Shown: piece by piece, positions 52,658 to 61,435 of the stretch
Numbering within the stretch: the first letter of the stretch is position 1
Layout: every line of letters begins with the position of its first letter
Assembly: GCF_002724055.1 (NCBI RefSeq)
Contig: NZ_BDQY01000001.1
Location: forward strand, 294,451 to 358,450
DNA: 64,000 nucleotides
Direction: 5' to 3'
From: Tepidibacter mesophilus
GTDB taxonomy: Bacteria > Bacillota > Clostridia > Peptostreptococcales > Peptostreptococcaceae
Notes under the pieces: model-generated
The model's database searches: none
Told to the model about the DNA's origin: nothing
Seen by the model: only the letters and a program-made list of their open reading frames with translations
Position numbers and translations under genes: made by a program

Positions 52658-53668
52658 ATGAAAAATTTTATACCAGATAAAGCATATGTAGACACTAGAG
52701 CATTAAAATATGATGTAACTCAATTTAGTATTAACAATCTTAAAGAATCCAATGTTCCTGTAGAAGAATCTAGAAAAGTTATAATAAACGGAAAAAATCC
52801 TTTAGAAAATTATTCAAAATCTAAAAAAACCATATATCTTACTGTTAACAAACAAAAAAAATTAAAACCATGCAAACCATCTGCCGACTATCAGTTTTCT
52901 CTATCAAGTTCATGTCCAGGTCATTGTGAATACTGTTACCTTCAAACTACTCAAGGCGAAAAACCGTTTATGAAGGTATTCGTAAATATAGATGAGATAC
53001 TAGATGTTATTAAAACACATATAGATAATAACCTTCCAAATATAACAACATTTGAATGTGGGAGTATAACTGATCCTATTGCACTTGAATACTTAACTGG
53101 AAATCTAAAAAAATGTATTGAGTTTTTCTCAAAATCAGAAAATGGTAGACTTAGAGTTATAACTAAATATGATAACGTAGATTCTTTTTTAAATATAAAT
53201 CATAACAATCATACTAAATTCAGATTTAGTATAAACACAAGATACGTTATAAATAACTTTGAGCACAATACAGCAAGCTTTGAAGAAAGAATACAAGCAT
53301 CTAAAAAAATAGCGTCAAGTAATTATCCTATTGGATTTATAATTGCTCCCATTATGATTTATGATAATTGGAAGGATGAGTACAAAGAGTTAATATTAAA
53401 ACTCAAGGAAGAGCTCAAAGACTACAACAGTCCTATAACTTTTGAGCTTATTCAGCATAGATTCACAAGTACTGCCAAAGAACTTATATTAACTAGATTT
53501 CCAAAGACAAAGCTTGATCTTAACGAAGAAAATAGACAACTAAAATGGGGACCTTATGGCAAATTCAAATACGTATACCCTAAAGAAAAAAGCAGTGAAC
53601 TCAAAGAATATATATCAAATCTTATACACAGCAATTTCGAAAACAGTATTATAGAGTATTTTACTTAA
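52658..53668 (+). CDS. splB: Spore photoproduct lyase family radical SAM protein
   Basis: 336 residues. The radical SAM motif CxxxCxxC is CPGHCEYC within LSSSCPGHCEYCYLQTTQGE (about residues 87-105). TTFECGSITDPIALEYL, RFSINTRYVINNFEHNTASF and PITFELIQHRFTSTAKELIL are typical of SplB, which repairs the thymine spore photoproduct on germination and so points to a spore former. The start ATG follows AAGAGGTG by six bases. Monocistronic. Confidence 0.88.
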   Translation: MKNFIPDKAYVDTRALKYDVTQFSINNLKESNVPVEESRKVIINGKNPLENYSKSKKTIYLTVNKQKKLKPCKPSADYQFSLSSSCPGHCEYCYLQTTQGEKPFMKVFVNIDEILDVIKTHIDNNLPNITTFECGSITDPIALEYLTGNLKKCIEFFSKSENGRLRVITKYDNVDSFLNINHNNHTKFRFSINTRYVINNFEHNTASFEERIQASKKIASSNYPIGFIIAPIMIYDNWKDEYKELILKLKEELKDYNSPITFELIQHRFTSTAKELILTRFPKTKLDLNEENRQLKWGPYGKFKYVYPKEKSSELKEYISNLIHSNFENSIIEYFT

Positions 53669-53780
53669 TTAAAAATAAGCCTTACGCCTCTAGGTTATTA
53701 CTGATATTTATTTTTAGTATATCAATTCCGTTATCTATACGATATAATTTATATTATAACAATATACAAAGGAGTAACTT

Positions 53781-54218
53781 ATGAGAATTCTTGTTGATGC
53801 AGATGCTTGTCCTGTTAAGGATATAATAATTAAAATTGCTAAAAACTTTAACATAGCCGTTATGATGTTTATAGACACAAGTCATGTTCTACATGATAAT
53901 TATTCACAAATTATTACAGTAGGTCAAGGAAAGGACTCTGTAGATATGGCTTTAATAAATTCAGTTGAAGAAGGAGATGTAATTATTACACAGGATTATG
54001 GGTTAGCCGCCATGGTTCTTGCAAAAAAAGCTCATGTTATAAATCAAAATGGACTTATTTATACTGATGATAATATAGATATGCTACTTCTTCAAAGACA
54101 TTTATCCCAAAAAGCTAGAAAAGCTAGAAAAAGAACCAGAAGTGCAAAAAAAAGAACAAAATTAGATAACGAATTGTTTGAAAGAAATTTTATTGAGCTT
54201 TGTGAATCATTAATATAA
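53781..54218 (+). CDS. YaiI/YqxD family (DUF188) protein
   Basis: 145 residues. RILVDADACPVKDIIIKIAK at the start and VDMALINSVEEGDVIITQDY, GLAAMVLAKKAHVINQNG are the conserved PIN-like nuclease fold segments of the YaiI/YqxD family. The C-terminus is very basic (SQKARKARKRTRSAKKRTK), suggesting nucleic acid binding. Molecular role not established for the family. AAGGAG precedes the ATG. Confidence 0.9.
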   Translation: MRILVDADACPVKDIIIKIAKNFNIAVMMFIDTSHVLHDNYSQIITVGQGKDSVDMALINSVEEGDVIITQDYGLAAMVLAKKAHVINQNGLIYTDDNIDMLLLQRHLSQKARKARKRTRSAKKRTKLDNELFERNFIELCESLI

Positions 54219-54376
54219 TAAAAATCATAATTTAATGTTGTAATTTCTTAAATAAAGCTGAATAATATGATTTGTTGTATTTCCCAGGAAAATTTAATTC
54301 TTTAATGTAAATATTTCTTGCTATTAATCTCTCTAGAAAGTTAATACTATTATTAGACTTTATAGGAGGTGCTATA

Positions 54377-54541
54377 ATGAATCAAGGAAACCATAATATA
54401 GGATGTACAGTTACTGAATGTAGATATCATGCTAAGGCTATCAACAACTGTACTCTCACTCACATAGAAGTTGTCAAACATAAAGCTGAAGCTACATGTC
54501 AAGAGTGCACAGACTGTGGAAGTTTCGAGAAAGATAAGTAA
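54377..54541 (+). CDS. DUF1540 small cysteine-rich protein
   Basis: 54 residues with TAGGAGGT before the ATG. Six cysteines in the DUF1540 pattern: IGCTVTECRYHAKAINNCTL and ATCQECTDCGSFEKDK. Probably zinc-binding; such proteins are abundant in clostridia and of unknown role. Followed directly by a terminator. Confidence 0.9.
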   Translation: MNQGNHNIGCTVTECRYHAKAINNCTLTHIEVVKHKAEATCQECTDCGSFEKDK

Positions 54542-54577
54542 AAAAAAGACTCTACTTTTAAAAGTAGAGTCTTTTTT
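54542..54577. terminator. Bidirectional terminator
   Basis: AAAAAAGACTCTACTTTT and its exact complement AAAAGTAGAGTCTTTTTT form an 18-bp palindrome that serves the DUF1540 gene on the plus strand and the tRNA on the minus strand. Confidence 0.9.
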
Positions 54578-54582
54578 ATTAG

Positions 54583-54665
54583 TGCGGATGACGGGACTTG
54601 AACCCATACGAGCGTAGCTCACTACCCCCTCAAGATAGCGTGTCTGCCGATTCCACCACATCCGC
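54583..54665 (-). tRNA. tRNA-Leu (anticodon GAG)
   Basis: Minus strand begins GCGGATGTGGTGGAATCGGC. Acceptor stem GCGGATG/CATCCGC with discriminator A, anticodon stem CTATC/GGTAG and loop TTGAGGG (anticodon GAG), a 14-base variable region (TGAGCTACGCTCGT, folding), T-arm ending GGGTTCAAGTCCC. No CCA is encoded. Class II tRNA, 83 bases. Confidence 0.93.
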
Positions 54666-54721
54666 ATATTTAATCTTAATAACATTTTAATTGTTGTACA
54701 TACATAAGTCAATATATTTTT

Positions 54722-54758
54722 AAAAGTCGTTAAAAGTTAATTCCTCTTAACGACTTTT
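54722..54758 (-). terminator. Terminator between the tRNA and the peptide-binding lipoprotein gene
   Basis: AAAAGTCGTTAA and TTAACGACTTTT pair around a 13-base loop; T/A runs flank both sides. On the minus strand it would end the polA-to-lipoprotein transcript. Confidence 0.65.
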
Positions 54759-54769
54759 TTTACATCTAA

Positions 54770-54856
54770 ATAAATCATATACTTTTCAACTTATAGATAA
54801 CCTTCTTTGAAAAGTAACTTGGTAACATGAGCTATGCGTTAATACGAAGCAAATTT
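54770..54856 (-). repeat. Shortened copy of intergenic repeat family 1
   Basis: Immediately after the stop codon of the peptide-binding protein the minus strand reads AAATTTGCTTCGTATTAACG, CATAGCTCATGTTACCAAGT and later AAGGTTATCTATAAGTTGAA; the central GGGCTCCGTTGCTC block is missing. Confidence 0.7.
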
Positions 54857-56398
54857 TTATTCACTTATATATATATTTTCGAAACCATTATATATATTAA
54901 ATTCATTTGAATCCAACTTACCTTTTATTTTGTTATTCAAAACTAAGTTCTTATCCTTAATCAAAAGACTTATAAAAGGGATATTGTTACTAACATATTT
55001 CTGCAATTCATTATAATTTTGTATTTTTTCAGATTCACTATTAGAACTTATAAGCTTTTGAATCAGTATATTTACATTATCATCATTGTAGTTTGTAAAA
55101 CTATTATCAAAATTGAACCTAGGATCTGGAACAATAGGAAGTGTCCATCCTAAAAGTGCTAAGTCATAATCTTTGTTATTAATAGCATTTGTAAGATCTT
55201 CTCCTGAAAGTTCTACTATTTGTGCATCAATTCCTACATCTGACAGTGAAGTTTTTATCAAATAAGCTTCCTTTAGTCTTTCAAAGTTTTCTTGATTTAC
55301 AACAACTTTAAACTGAACTTCCTCTAAGTTCATATTGCTTAAATATTTTTTTGCCTTGTCTATATCATATTTTACATTTTTTAGTTTTTTATTGTAATAT
55401 TTTGATTTTTTATTCAATGGAAATTCCACTATATCTCCATTATTTAAATAAACATCCTTTAATATTTTTACTCTATCTATACTATTTAATAAAGCTTTTC
55501 TAAAGTTTATATCTTGTATATACTGATTATCGAAGTTTAAAGCTATAAATTCGTACTCATTTCCTGTATACTTTCTAATGTCAAATCTCTTAGAAGGAAA
55601 CTCCCCTCCTATTATTTTATCTATTTTGCAAATATCAGTTTCAAGAGATATAATCATACTTTCTTGTGCTTCTTTGTCAGGTACTATGACTATCTTCACC
55701 TTATCTATATAAGGTTTTTTATCGTAGTAATCTTCATTTCTTATTAAATCTATATATTTTCTTTTTTCGTATTTATCTATTTTGTACATCCCTGATCCTA
55801 TTAAATTATTCGAATGAATATTCATATCATCCATACTCAAACCATTAAATCTATGTTTTGGAAGTATTGGAAATATAAAATTTTCTAAAGAAAAAGAATA
55901 TGCACTATTAAATACTATATTAAAACTAGTATCAGATAAAATCTCAACTCTAGATACGTTATCAACAAGAGGCTTATAAATACTTTTATCTAATGTTTTT
56001 AGTAGATTTATTGTAAATTCAACATCTTGACTTGTTAGTTTAACTCCATCATGCCAATGTATATTATCTTTTAAATTTATATTTAAGTTAATTCCATCCT
56101 GAGAAAGAACATAATCTTTAACAAGCTTTGGTTTTATACTATAATTTTCATCTAATACAAATAAACTGTCATATACCAATTTAAGGGCTTGATCTAAGGA
56201 CTTTTCATTATTTAAAAGTGGATTTAATGTTTTAAATTCAACAACGGAAATGTTTACTTTTCCACCATCCTTAGGAGTTAAGTCTTCCTCTTGTAATATA
56301 GCTTTTTTCAATTCTTCATCTATATTAGTATCATCTTTACTACATCCAAAGAGAAATACAGCTATAATTAAAAGGAAAATAATTTTAATTTTTTTCAT
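54857..56398 (-). CDS. Peptide-binding lipoprotein (ABC transporter, family 5 solute-binding)
   Basis: 513 residues. Lipoprotein signal with lipobox LFGC (Cys about 19), then the SBP_bac_5 domain: KPKLVKDYVLSQDGINLNIN, LKDNIHWHDGVKLTSQDVEF, PILPKHRF and GSGMYKIDKYEKRKYIDLIR are typical. It captures oligopeptides or similar ligands outside the membrane. No permease or ATPase genes are next to it, so it is an orphan. The ATG of MKK is chosen because the earlier ATG lies within its GAGGAG ribosome site. Confidence 0.88.
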   Translation of the reverse strand: MKKIKIIFLLIIAVFLFGCSKDDTNIDEELKKAILQEEDLTPKDGGKVNISVVEFKTLNPLLNNEKSLDQALKLVYDSLFVLDENYSIKPKLVKDYVLSQDGINLNINLKDNIHWHDGVKLTSQDVEFTINLLKTLDKSIYKPLVDNVSRVEILSDTSFNIVFNSAYSFSLENFIFPILPKHRFNGLSMDDMNIHSNNLIGSGMYKIDKYEKRKYIDLIRNEDYYDKKPYIDKVKIVIVPDKEAQESMIISLETDICKIDKIIGGEFPSKRFDIRKYTGNEYEFIALNFDNQYIQDINFRKALLNSIDRVKILKDVYLNNGDIVEFPLNKKSKYYNKKLKNVKYDIDKAKKYLSNMNLEEVQFKVVVNQENFERLKEAYLIKTSLSDVGIDAQIVELSGEDLTNAINNKDYDLALLGWTLPIVPDPRFNFDNSFTNYNDDNVNILIQKLISSNSESEKIQNYNELQKYVSNNIPFISLLIKDKNLVLNNKIKGKLDSNEFNIYNGFENIYISE

Positions 56399-56409
56399 TT
56401 GTTTTCTCC

Positions 56410-56949
56410 TCATTTCTCGTAAATATCTTTATACCTTTTATAAAATTTATTTACCTTATTCACATAATCATTAGTCTCTTTGAAAGGTATTTTTTGGAGA
56501 TTTATTCCATTTTTACTATACCTTTGATCTTTTAGCCATTTATCTACATTACCAGATCCACCATTGTATGCAGCTATTACTAGATCGGTATCATCAAATT
56601 GCTTAAAAAGCTTGCTTATATACCAGCATCCTATTTTAATATTAGTCTCTGGATTAAATATATTTATATAACCCATTTGAAGTTCATCTTGAGCCCAATT
56701 TTTAGTAATATCAGATATTTGCATTAAACCTTTAGCCTCTCTGTTTGACTCAGCATAAGGAAAAAATTTGCTTTCAGCCTTTATTATAGAATATACCAAG
56801 TATGGGTCTATGTCGTATTCATTAGAATATTTGATTACATAATCTTGGTAATGCATAGGATATACTATTTTTAAACATCTACCCACTCCAAATATTAAAC
56901 AAGCAATAAGTATAATAGAGTAAATAATAAAATATTTCTTTTTAATCAA
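56410..56949 (-). CDS. Membrane-anchored lytic transglycosylase (SLT)
   Basis: Start is TTG (56949-56947), nine bases after GGAGG inside the coaE end; 179 residues. One N-terminal membrane helix (about 6-26) and an SLT domain: SIIKAESKFFPYAESNREAK with the catalytic Glu, GLMQISDITKNWAQ and AAYNGGSGNVDKWL. It cleaves peptidoglycan glycan chains. It overlaps coaE by eight bases and lies 11 bases before the lipoprotein gene: one transcript. Confidence 0.88.
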   Translation of the reverse strand: MIKKKYFIIYSIILIACLIFGVGRCLKIVYPMHYQDYVIKYSNEYDIDPYLVYSIIKAESKFFPYAESNREAKGLMQISDITKNWAQDELQMGYINIFNPETNIKIGCWYISKLFKQFDDTDLVIAAYNGGSGNVDKWLKDQRYSKNGINLQKIPFKETNDYVNKVNKFYKRYKDIYEK

Positions 56950-57544
56950 AATGCGCTTCCTCCACATAATAACAAAATTTTTCTATATCTAATTCAAGCT
57001 TATGCTGATTATAAGAATTATCTATTATATAATCAGCATATTTCTTCTTATCTTCCACACTCATCTGTGATTTAATTCTTAAAATAGCATCCTCTTTGCT
57101 TATATTGTCTCTTTTTTTTATTCTTTCAATCTGTATATTCTCATTACAAGTAACAAGAAGTACAATATCGACTAAATTTAATAGATTTGCCTCTATTAAA
57201 AGAGGTGCATCTAATACAACAATTCTTTTCCCTTGTTTATTAAATTTGTCTATACTGGCTTTTATTTTGTTAATTATTATAGGATGAGTTATAGAATTTA
57301 GTTTTTCAAGCTTATCCTTATCAGAGAAAACAATACTTCCTAATTTTTTTCTATCTAACACATTATCAGCATTAAGTATTTCACTTCCAAAATATCTGAC
57401 AACATCATCAAGAGCTTTTTTGTCATCAAATATTTTTCTTGAAATTTCATCTGCATCTATTATTTTTATATTCTTTTTCTTTAAAATATTAGAGACTGTA
57501 CTTTTCCCACTTCCAATTGATCCCGTAAGACCTATTACTATCAT
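56942..57544 (-). CDS. coaE: Dephospho-CoA kinase
   Basis: 200 residues. P-loop GLTGSIGSGKSTVSNILKKK at 5-24, DADEISRKIF, VLDAPLLIEANLLNLVDIVL and the CoA-binding tail SVEDKKKYADYIIDN. It phosphorylates dephospho-CoA in the last step of CoA synthesis. Eight bases after polA. Confidence 0.96.
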   Translation of the reverse strand: MIVIGLTGSIGSGKSTVSNILKKKNIKIIDADEISRKIFDDKKALDDVVRYFGSEILNADNVLDRKKLGSIVFSDKDKLEKLNSITHPIIINKIKASIDKFNKQGKRIVVLDAPLLIEANLLNLVDIVLLVTCNENIQIERIKKRDNISKEDAILRIKSQMSVEDKKKYADYIIDNSYNQHKLELDIEKFCYYVEEAHFD

Positions 57545-57552
57545 ATTCTCAC

Positions 57553-60201
57553 CTACTTCGTTTCATACCACGATTTACCTGTATTAAGATCTATATTAAG
57601 TCTAACCTTCATATCAACAGCATTTTCCATTTCGTTTCTCAGAATTTTTTCAACCTTACCTATTTCGTCTTCACATGCCTCTATTATAAGTTCATCGTGT
57701 ACTTGTAGAATAAGCTTCGATTTTAAATTTTCTTCATTAAGCTTTTTATATACATTCACCATGGCAATCTTTATAACATCAGCAGCACTCCCTTGTATAG
57801 GTGTATTCATAGCTAGTCTTTTTCCTAAATTTTTAACTATAAAATTCTTAGAGTTTATCTCTGGAATATATCTTCTTCTGTTAAGAATAGTACTTACATA
57901 TCCATCAGCTTTAGCCTTTTCTACTATATCATCCATATATTTGTTTATATTGGGATATTTATCAAAATAATTATCTATATATTCTTTAGCCTTCTTAGGA
58001 GGTATATTTAAATTTTTAGATAATCCAAAATCACTAATTCCGTATACTATACCAAAGTTGACAGCCTTTGCAGCACTTCTCATTTCACTATCAACATCTT
58101 TTATATCAACATCAAATACCTTTGCTGCAGTGCTTGTATGAATATCTTCTCCACTTTCAAATGCATGTATCAAGTTTTCATCATCACTTATGTGAGCCAG
58201 TACTCTAAGTTCTATTTGAGAATAATCTGCATCAACTAAACTATATCCTTCATTTGGTATGAACACCTTTCTTAAATTTCTTCCCATCTCAAGTCTTACA
58301 GGAATGTTTTGAAGATTAGGCTCAGTAGATGATATTCTTCCCGTAGTAGTTATAGTTTGATTAAAAGATGAATGAATTCTCTTGCTTTTTTTATTTATTA
58401 TATTTAAAAGACCATCTACATAAGTAGATTGTAACTTAACAATTTGTCTATATTCAGATATTTTATCTATTATCTCATGTTCAGTCCTTAATTTTTCAAG
58501 AACCTCCGCGTTAGTTGAATACCCAGTCTTAGTCTTTTTAATTATAGGAAGTTCTAATTTTTCAAACAGTATTACCCCTAGCTGTTTAGGTGAATTAATA
58601 TTAAATTTCTCCCCAGCCATATCGTATATAGTTTTTTCTAAATTTTGAATAATAATCGAATATTCTTCCTTAAGCTGTTCTAATTTTTCAATATCAACCT
58701 TAAATCCTTCATACTCCATATATCCTAGAACTTCAACAAGCGGCATTTCTATATCATAAAAAAGTTCTTGCATTTCATATTCATTTATTGTTTTTTCCAT
58801 CTCGTTTTTTACACCTATAACAACCTCAATCAAGCTATTAAAATATTCAATTAAAATTCCTTCTTCTAGTTCTTCAAACTTTTTAGATTTTTTACCCTTA
58901 CCTAAAAGTTCTTCCTCACTTTTTACCTTCTTACCCATATATTTTGCTGCTAAGTTATCATGTAAGTAATTAGAACTTGTAGCATCTATTAAATACTCTC
59001 CTATTACAATATCAAACTTCATATTTTTGATGGCTATACCATAACTTCTTAATGCAATATACTCTTCCTTTAGTTTATAACCGTATTTTTGTATATCTTC
59101 TGATTCCAATACATCTTTTAATTTTAATATTAATTTTTCCTCATTTATATAATATATATTACTTCCATCTAAACTTATAAACATATATATAATATTTTTA
59201 TCTAGTATATTTCCTTGTTTTGTAACCGATTTTAAAAATATATGCTTTCTTTCATTTATTTCGTCTATTATAGAGTCAATATTATCATCACTTACTAATA
59301 TTGAATCTATAGTAGGGTCTTGTTCAACCTCACTACCCATACTTATTCTTTTAATCAAACTATTAAATCCGAATAAATTGAAAAGCTTTATTATCTTTTG
59401 TTCATCATAATTTTCAAGCTTTAATTCATCGATATCTATATCAATAGGCATATCTCTTACTATTGTAGCAAGACGCTTACTCATAAGAGCTGTATCTATA
59501 TTCTCTTCTATTTTATTTTTTACATTTCCTTTTAGCTTATCTGTATTTTGAACTAAATTTTCAATTGTTTCAAACTCTTTTAAAAGTTTAATACCAGTTT
59601 TTTCTCCTATTCCAGGTACTCCTGGTATGTTATCAGACTTATCTCCCATAAGACCTTTAAGATCTATAAATTGATTCGGAGTCAACTCATATCTTTTTAA
59701 AACTTCATCATAATCATAGATTTCAAGTTCTGTTATCCCTTTTTTAGTTATAAGTATCTTAGTCTTATTAGATGCAAGTTGTATAGCATCCTTATCTCCA
59801 GTAACCACAATCACTTCAAAATCTTCTTGTTCTGCAACTTTAGATACAGTTCCAATTATATCATCGGCTTCAAAACCTTCTATTTCAAGTCTATGTATCT
59901 TAAATGCATCTAACAATTCTTTTAGCGGCTCAACCTGAACTCTTAATTCATCAGGCATTTTTTTTCTTCCTGCCTTATAATTTTCATACTGTTTATGTCT
60001 AAAAGTAGGGGCCTTAAGGTCAAATGCGACACTCATATGAGTTGGTTTATATTCATCTATTATCTTAAATAACATCGTAGTAAATCCATATATTGCATTA
60101 GTATGTAGTCCTTCTTTATTCATAAGATCTGGTAGAGCATAAAAAGCTCTATTCATCAAAGAGTTTCCATCTATTATAACAAGTCTTTTGCTCAAATTCA
60201 T
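57553..60201 (-). CDS. polA: DNA polymerase I
   Basis: 882 residues. N-terminal 5' nuclease domain (about 5-290; VIIDGNSLMNRAFYALPDLM, VTGDKDAIQLASNKTKI and GVPGIGEKTGIKLL), a middle 3'-5' exonuclease-like domain without the DTE catalytic motif, so probably no proofreading, and a polymerase domain with motif A DADYSQIELRVLAH, motif B KAVNFGIVYGIS and motif C LQVHDELIIEA. Repair and Okazaki maturation. First of the polA-coaE-slt-lipoprotein transcript. Confidence 0.97.
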   Translation of the reverse strand: MNLSKRLVIIDGNSLMNRAFYALPDLMNKEGLHTNAIYGFTTMLFKIIDEYKPTHMSVAFDLKAPTFRHKQYENYKAGRKKMPDELRVQVEPLKELLDAFKIHRLEIEGFEADDIIGTVSKVAEQEDFEVIVVTGDKDAIQLASNKTKILITKKGITELEIYDYDEVLKRYELTPNQFIDLKGLMGDKSDNIPGVPGIGEKTGIKLLKEFETIENLVQNTDKLKGNVKNKIEENIDTALMSKRLATIVRDMPIDIDIDELKLENYDEQKIIKLFNLFGFNSLIKRISMGSEVEQDPTIDSILVSDDNIDSIIDEINERKHIFLKSVTKQGNILDKNIIYMFISLDGSNIYYINEEKLILKLKDVLESEDIQKYGYKLKEEYIALRSYGIAIKNMKFDIVIGEYLIDATSSNYLHDNLAAKYMGKKVKSEEELLGKGKKSKKFEELEEGILIEYFNSLIEVVIGVKNEMEKTINEYEMQELFYDIEMPLVEVLGYMEYEGFKVDIEKLEQLKEEYSIIIQNLEKTIYDMAGEKFNINSPKQLGVILFEKLELPIIKKTKTGYSTNAEVLEKLRTEHEIIDKISEYRQIVKLQSTYVDGLLNIINKKSKRIHSSFNQTITTTGRISSTEPNLQNIPVRLEMGRNLRKVFIPNEGYSLVDADYSQIELRVLAHISDDENLIHAFESGEDIHTSTAAKVFDVDIKDVDSEMRSAAKAVNFGIVYGISDFGLSKNLNIPPKKAKEYIDNYFDKYPNINKYMDDIVEKAKADGYVSTILNRRRYIPEINSKNFIVKNLGKRLAMNTPIQGSAADVIKIAMVNVYKKLNEENLKSKLILQVHDELIIEACEDEIGKVEKILRNEMENAVDMKVRLNIDLNTGKSWYETK

Positions 60202-60230
60202 CACACTCCATATTCAAAAATAACATAAAT

Positions 60231-60275
60231 AATTCAGACAGAGTCAAACTCCACCTGAATTAAGTTTCTCCTTAT
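60231..60275 (+). repeat. Short copy of intergenic repeat family 2
   Basis: AATTCAGACAGAGT then CAAACTCCACCTGAATTAAG and TTTCTCCTTAT match the terminal hairpin part of the family-2 element at 6521-6568. Confidence 0.65.
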
Positions 60276-60312
60276 TATATCATTATTATATGTTTTAATC
60301 ACAAAGAAATTA

Positions 60313-60376
60313 TATAAAGTGAAACTTATGTTTAACTGTAGTTTGTACGCTTACTAAACTTTTAGTTGAATACACG
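60313..60376 (-). repeat. Degenerate copy of intergenic repeat family 2
   Basis: On the minus strand GTGTATTCAACTAAAAGTTT and the end TAAGTTTCACTTTAT match both ends of the copy at 47943-48077, with the middle shortened and changed. It converges on the copy at 60231-60275. Confidence 0.5.
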
Positions 60377-60485
60377 TCCTTTTGAATAAACTCATACAAA
60401 AGCTAAGAGATATAAATAAGATTGATTTAAAAAATGTGTTGAATTTTATTTTGATATATGTTAATATCTGTTTGTAGGATTTTTT

Positions 60486-60562
60486 GCCCGAGTGATGGAA
60501 TTGGCATACGTACGCGACTCAAAATCGTGGTTTTGCGAGTTCGAATCTCGCCTCGGGCACCA
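60486..60562 (+). tRNA. tRNA-Leu (anticodon CAA) with an unusually short variable region
   Basis: 77 bases including an encoded CCA. Acceptor GCCCGAG/CTCGGGC with discriminator A, D-arm of leucine type (ATG-GAATTGGCATA-CGT), anticodon stem CGCGA/TCGTG with loop CTCAAAA (anticodon CAA), T-arm GCGAG-TTCGAAT-CTCGC. Only GTTTT (5 bases) lies between anticodon and T stems, whereas tRNA-Leu normally carries a long class II variable arm. The fold is otherwise perfect, and a terminator follows. Confidence 0.88.
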
Positions 60563-60565
60563 GTT

Positions 60566-60595
60566 AAAAAAGATAGGCATATGCCTATCTTTTTT
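60566..60595 (+). terminator. Terminator of the tRNA-Leu gene
   Basis: AAAAAAGATAGGCAT and ATGCCTATCTTTTTT form a perfect palindromic hairpin four bases after CCA. Confidence 0.9.
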
Positions 60596-60639
60596 ATTTT
60601 AATAAGAAATTATAATATTTTTCTATTATGAATGACTTG

Positions 60640-60779
60640 TTAAGAAAACTATACTTACATCTATTTTTAAGCAATATAATCGTAAGACTCGTTGGCGCTA
60701 TGAACATATGTGAATTTTGAGAGCGGAGCCCGTAGGGATCTTTGGCGATATGAGTAAGTGCGCAGCGACTATACGAATT
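60640..60779 (-). repeat. Intergenic repeat family 1 copy after msrA, partly doubled
   Basis: The minus strand after the msrA stop reads AAAATTCGTATAGTCGCTGC, CACTTACTCATATCGCCAAA, GATCCCTACGGGCTCCGCTC, then a second partial unit AAAATTCACATATGTTCATA, GCGCCAACGAGTCTTACG. It is the only place where two units lie in tandem. Confidence 0.75.
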
Positions 60780-61397
60780 TTATTTTCCATATCCATCAAC
60801 AATCGAAATAAGTCGTTTCTTTGATTTATCTGATAATAAATCAGTTTCTAAATCAGCTCTTAACATATTACTATTTCCATATCCTTTTATATATCCATTT
60901 AATCTAGCTGCAATTTTAGAATCTACGAATTCACTAAAATTTTCACATGAACTTTTGATATCATCACTTACATCTCTTACACTCTGAAGATAGTATTTTT
61001 GATGATAGTTCTCCGCAATATAAAATTTATTCATATGTTCTATATCAGTATATATATAACAATTTTCATTTTTTTCTTTTTCTAATTTACTCTTTAAAGC
61101 CTTTATTTTTTGTTCTTCATCATGATATAATATCAACGATTTGTATTGTACTTTTTTAAATTTCATCTTACATGTGTTATTTTTCCAAAATATATCTAAT
61201 AGTTCATCATAAGTTATAATTTCTTCATTATAGTCTATTTGCACAACCTCAGTATGATCCATCATATCATTATAATTTGGATTTTGGCCTTTTCCACCGC
61301 TATATCCAACTTTAGTTCTTATGACTCCATCTATTAACCCCAACTGGGCATCAGGTCCCCAAAATCACCCCATACCAAAAGTAGCCTTTTTAATCAT
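60780..61397 (-). CDS. msrA: Peptide methionine sulfoxide reductase A, probable selenoprotein with Sec11 (in-frame TGA)
   Basis: The ATG at 61397 follows AAAGGAG. The frame reads MIKKATFGMG, then TGA (61367-61365), then FWGPDAQLGLIDGVIRTKVG and on for 205 residues. The catalytic motif of MsrA is GCFWG; here TGA replaces exactly the cysteine, giving G-Sec-FWG. The rest is intact: YSGGKGQNPNYNDMMDHTEV, VVQIDYNEEIITYDELLDIF, and YIAENYHQKYYLQ. Reading from a later start would remove the active site, so a shorter gene makes no sense. Selenocysteine MsrA is known from a few clostridia and algae. Three cysteines in the C-terminal half could serve as resolving residues. A small hairpin follows the TGA. 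Confidence 0.87.
61338..61367 (-). promoter_or_regulatory. Candidate SECIS hairpin after the msrA TGA
   Basis: Nineteen bases after TGA, GCCC/CCC pairs with GGG around the loop AGTT (61345-61342) on the minus strand. Distance and loop are the same as in the peroxiredoxin gene (17 bases, AGTT). Confidence 0.5.
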
Positions 61398-61435
61398 GCT
61401 ATCAACTCCTTTGATATGATTATACCCATTTCATT

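Noticed and set aside
54353..54712. 119-codon minus frame over the tRNA and DUF1540 gene
   Set aside because: It crosses a tRNA, a palindromic terminator and the antisense of a cysteine-rich protein; clearly not coding.
60780..61343. MsrA as a protein starting at MGLIDGV
   Set aside because: It would lack the catalytic GCFWG position. The proper ATG with AAAGGAG is at 61397, joined by one TGA at the catalytic codon.
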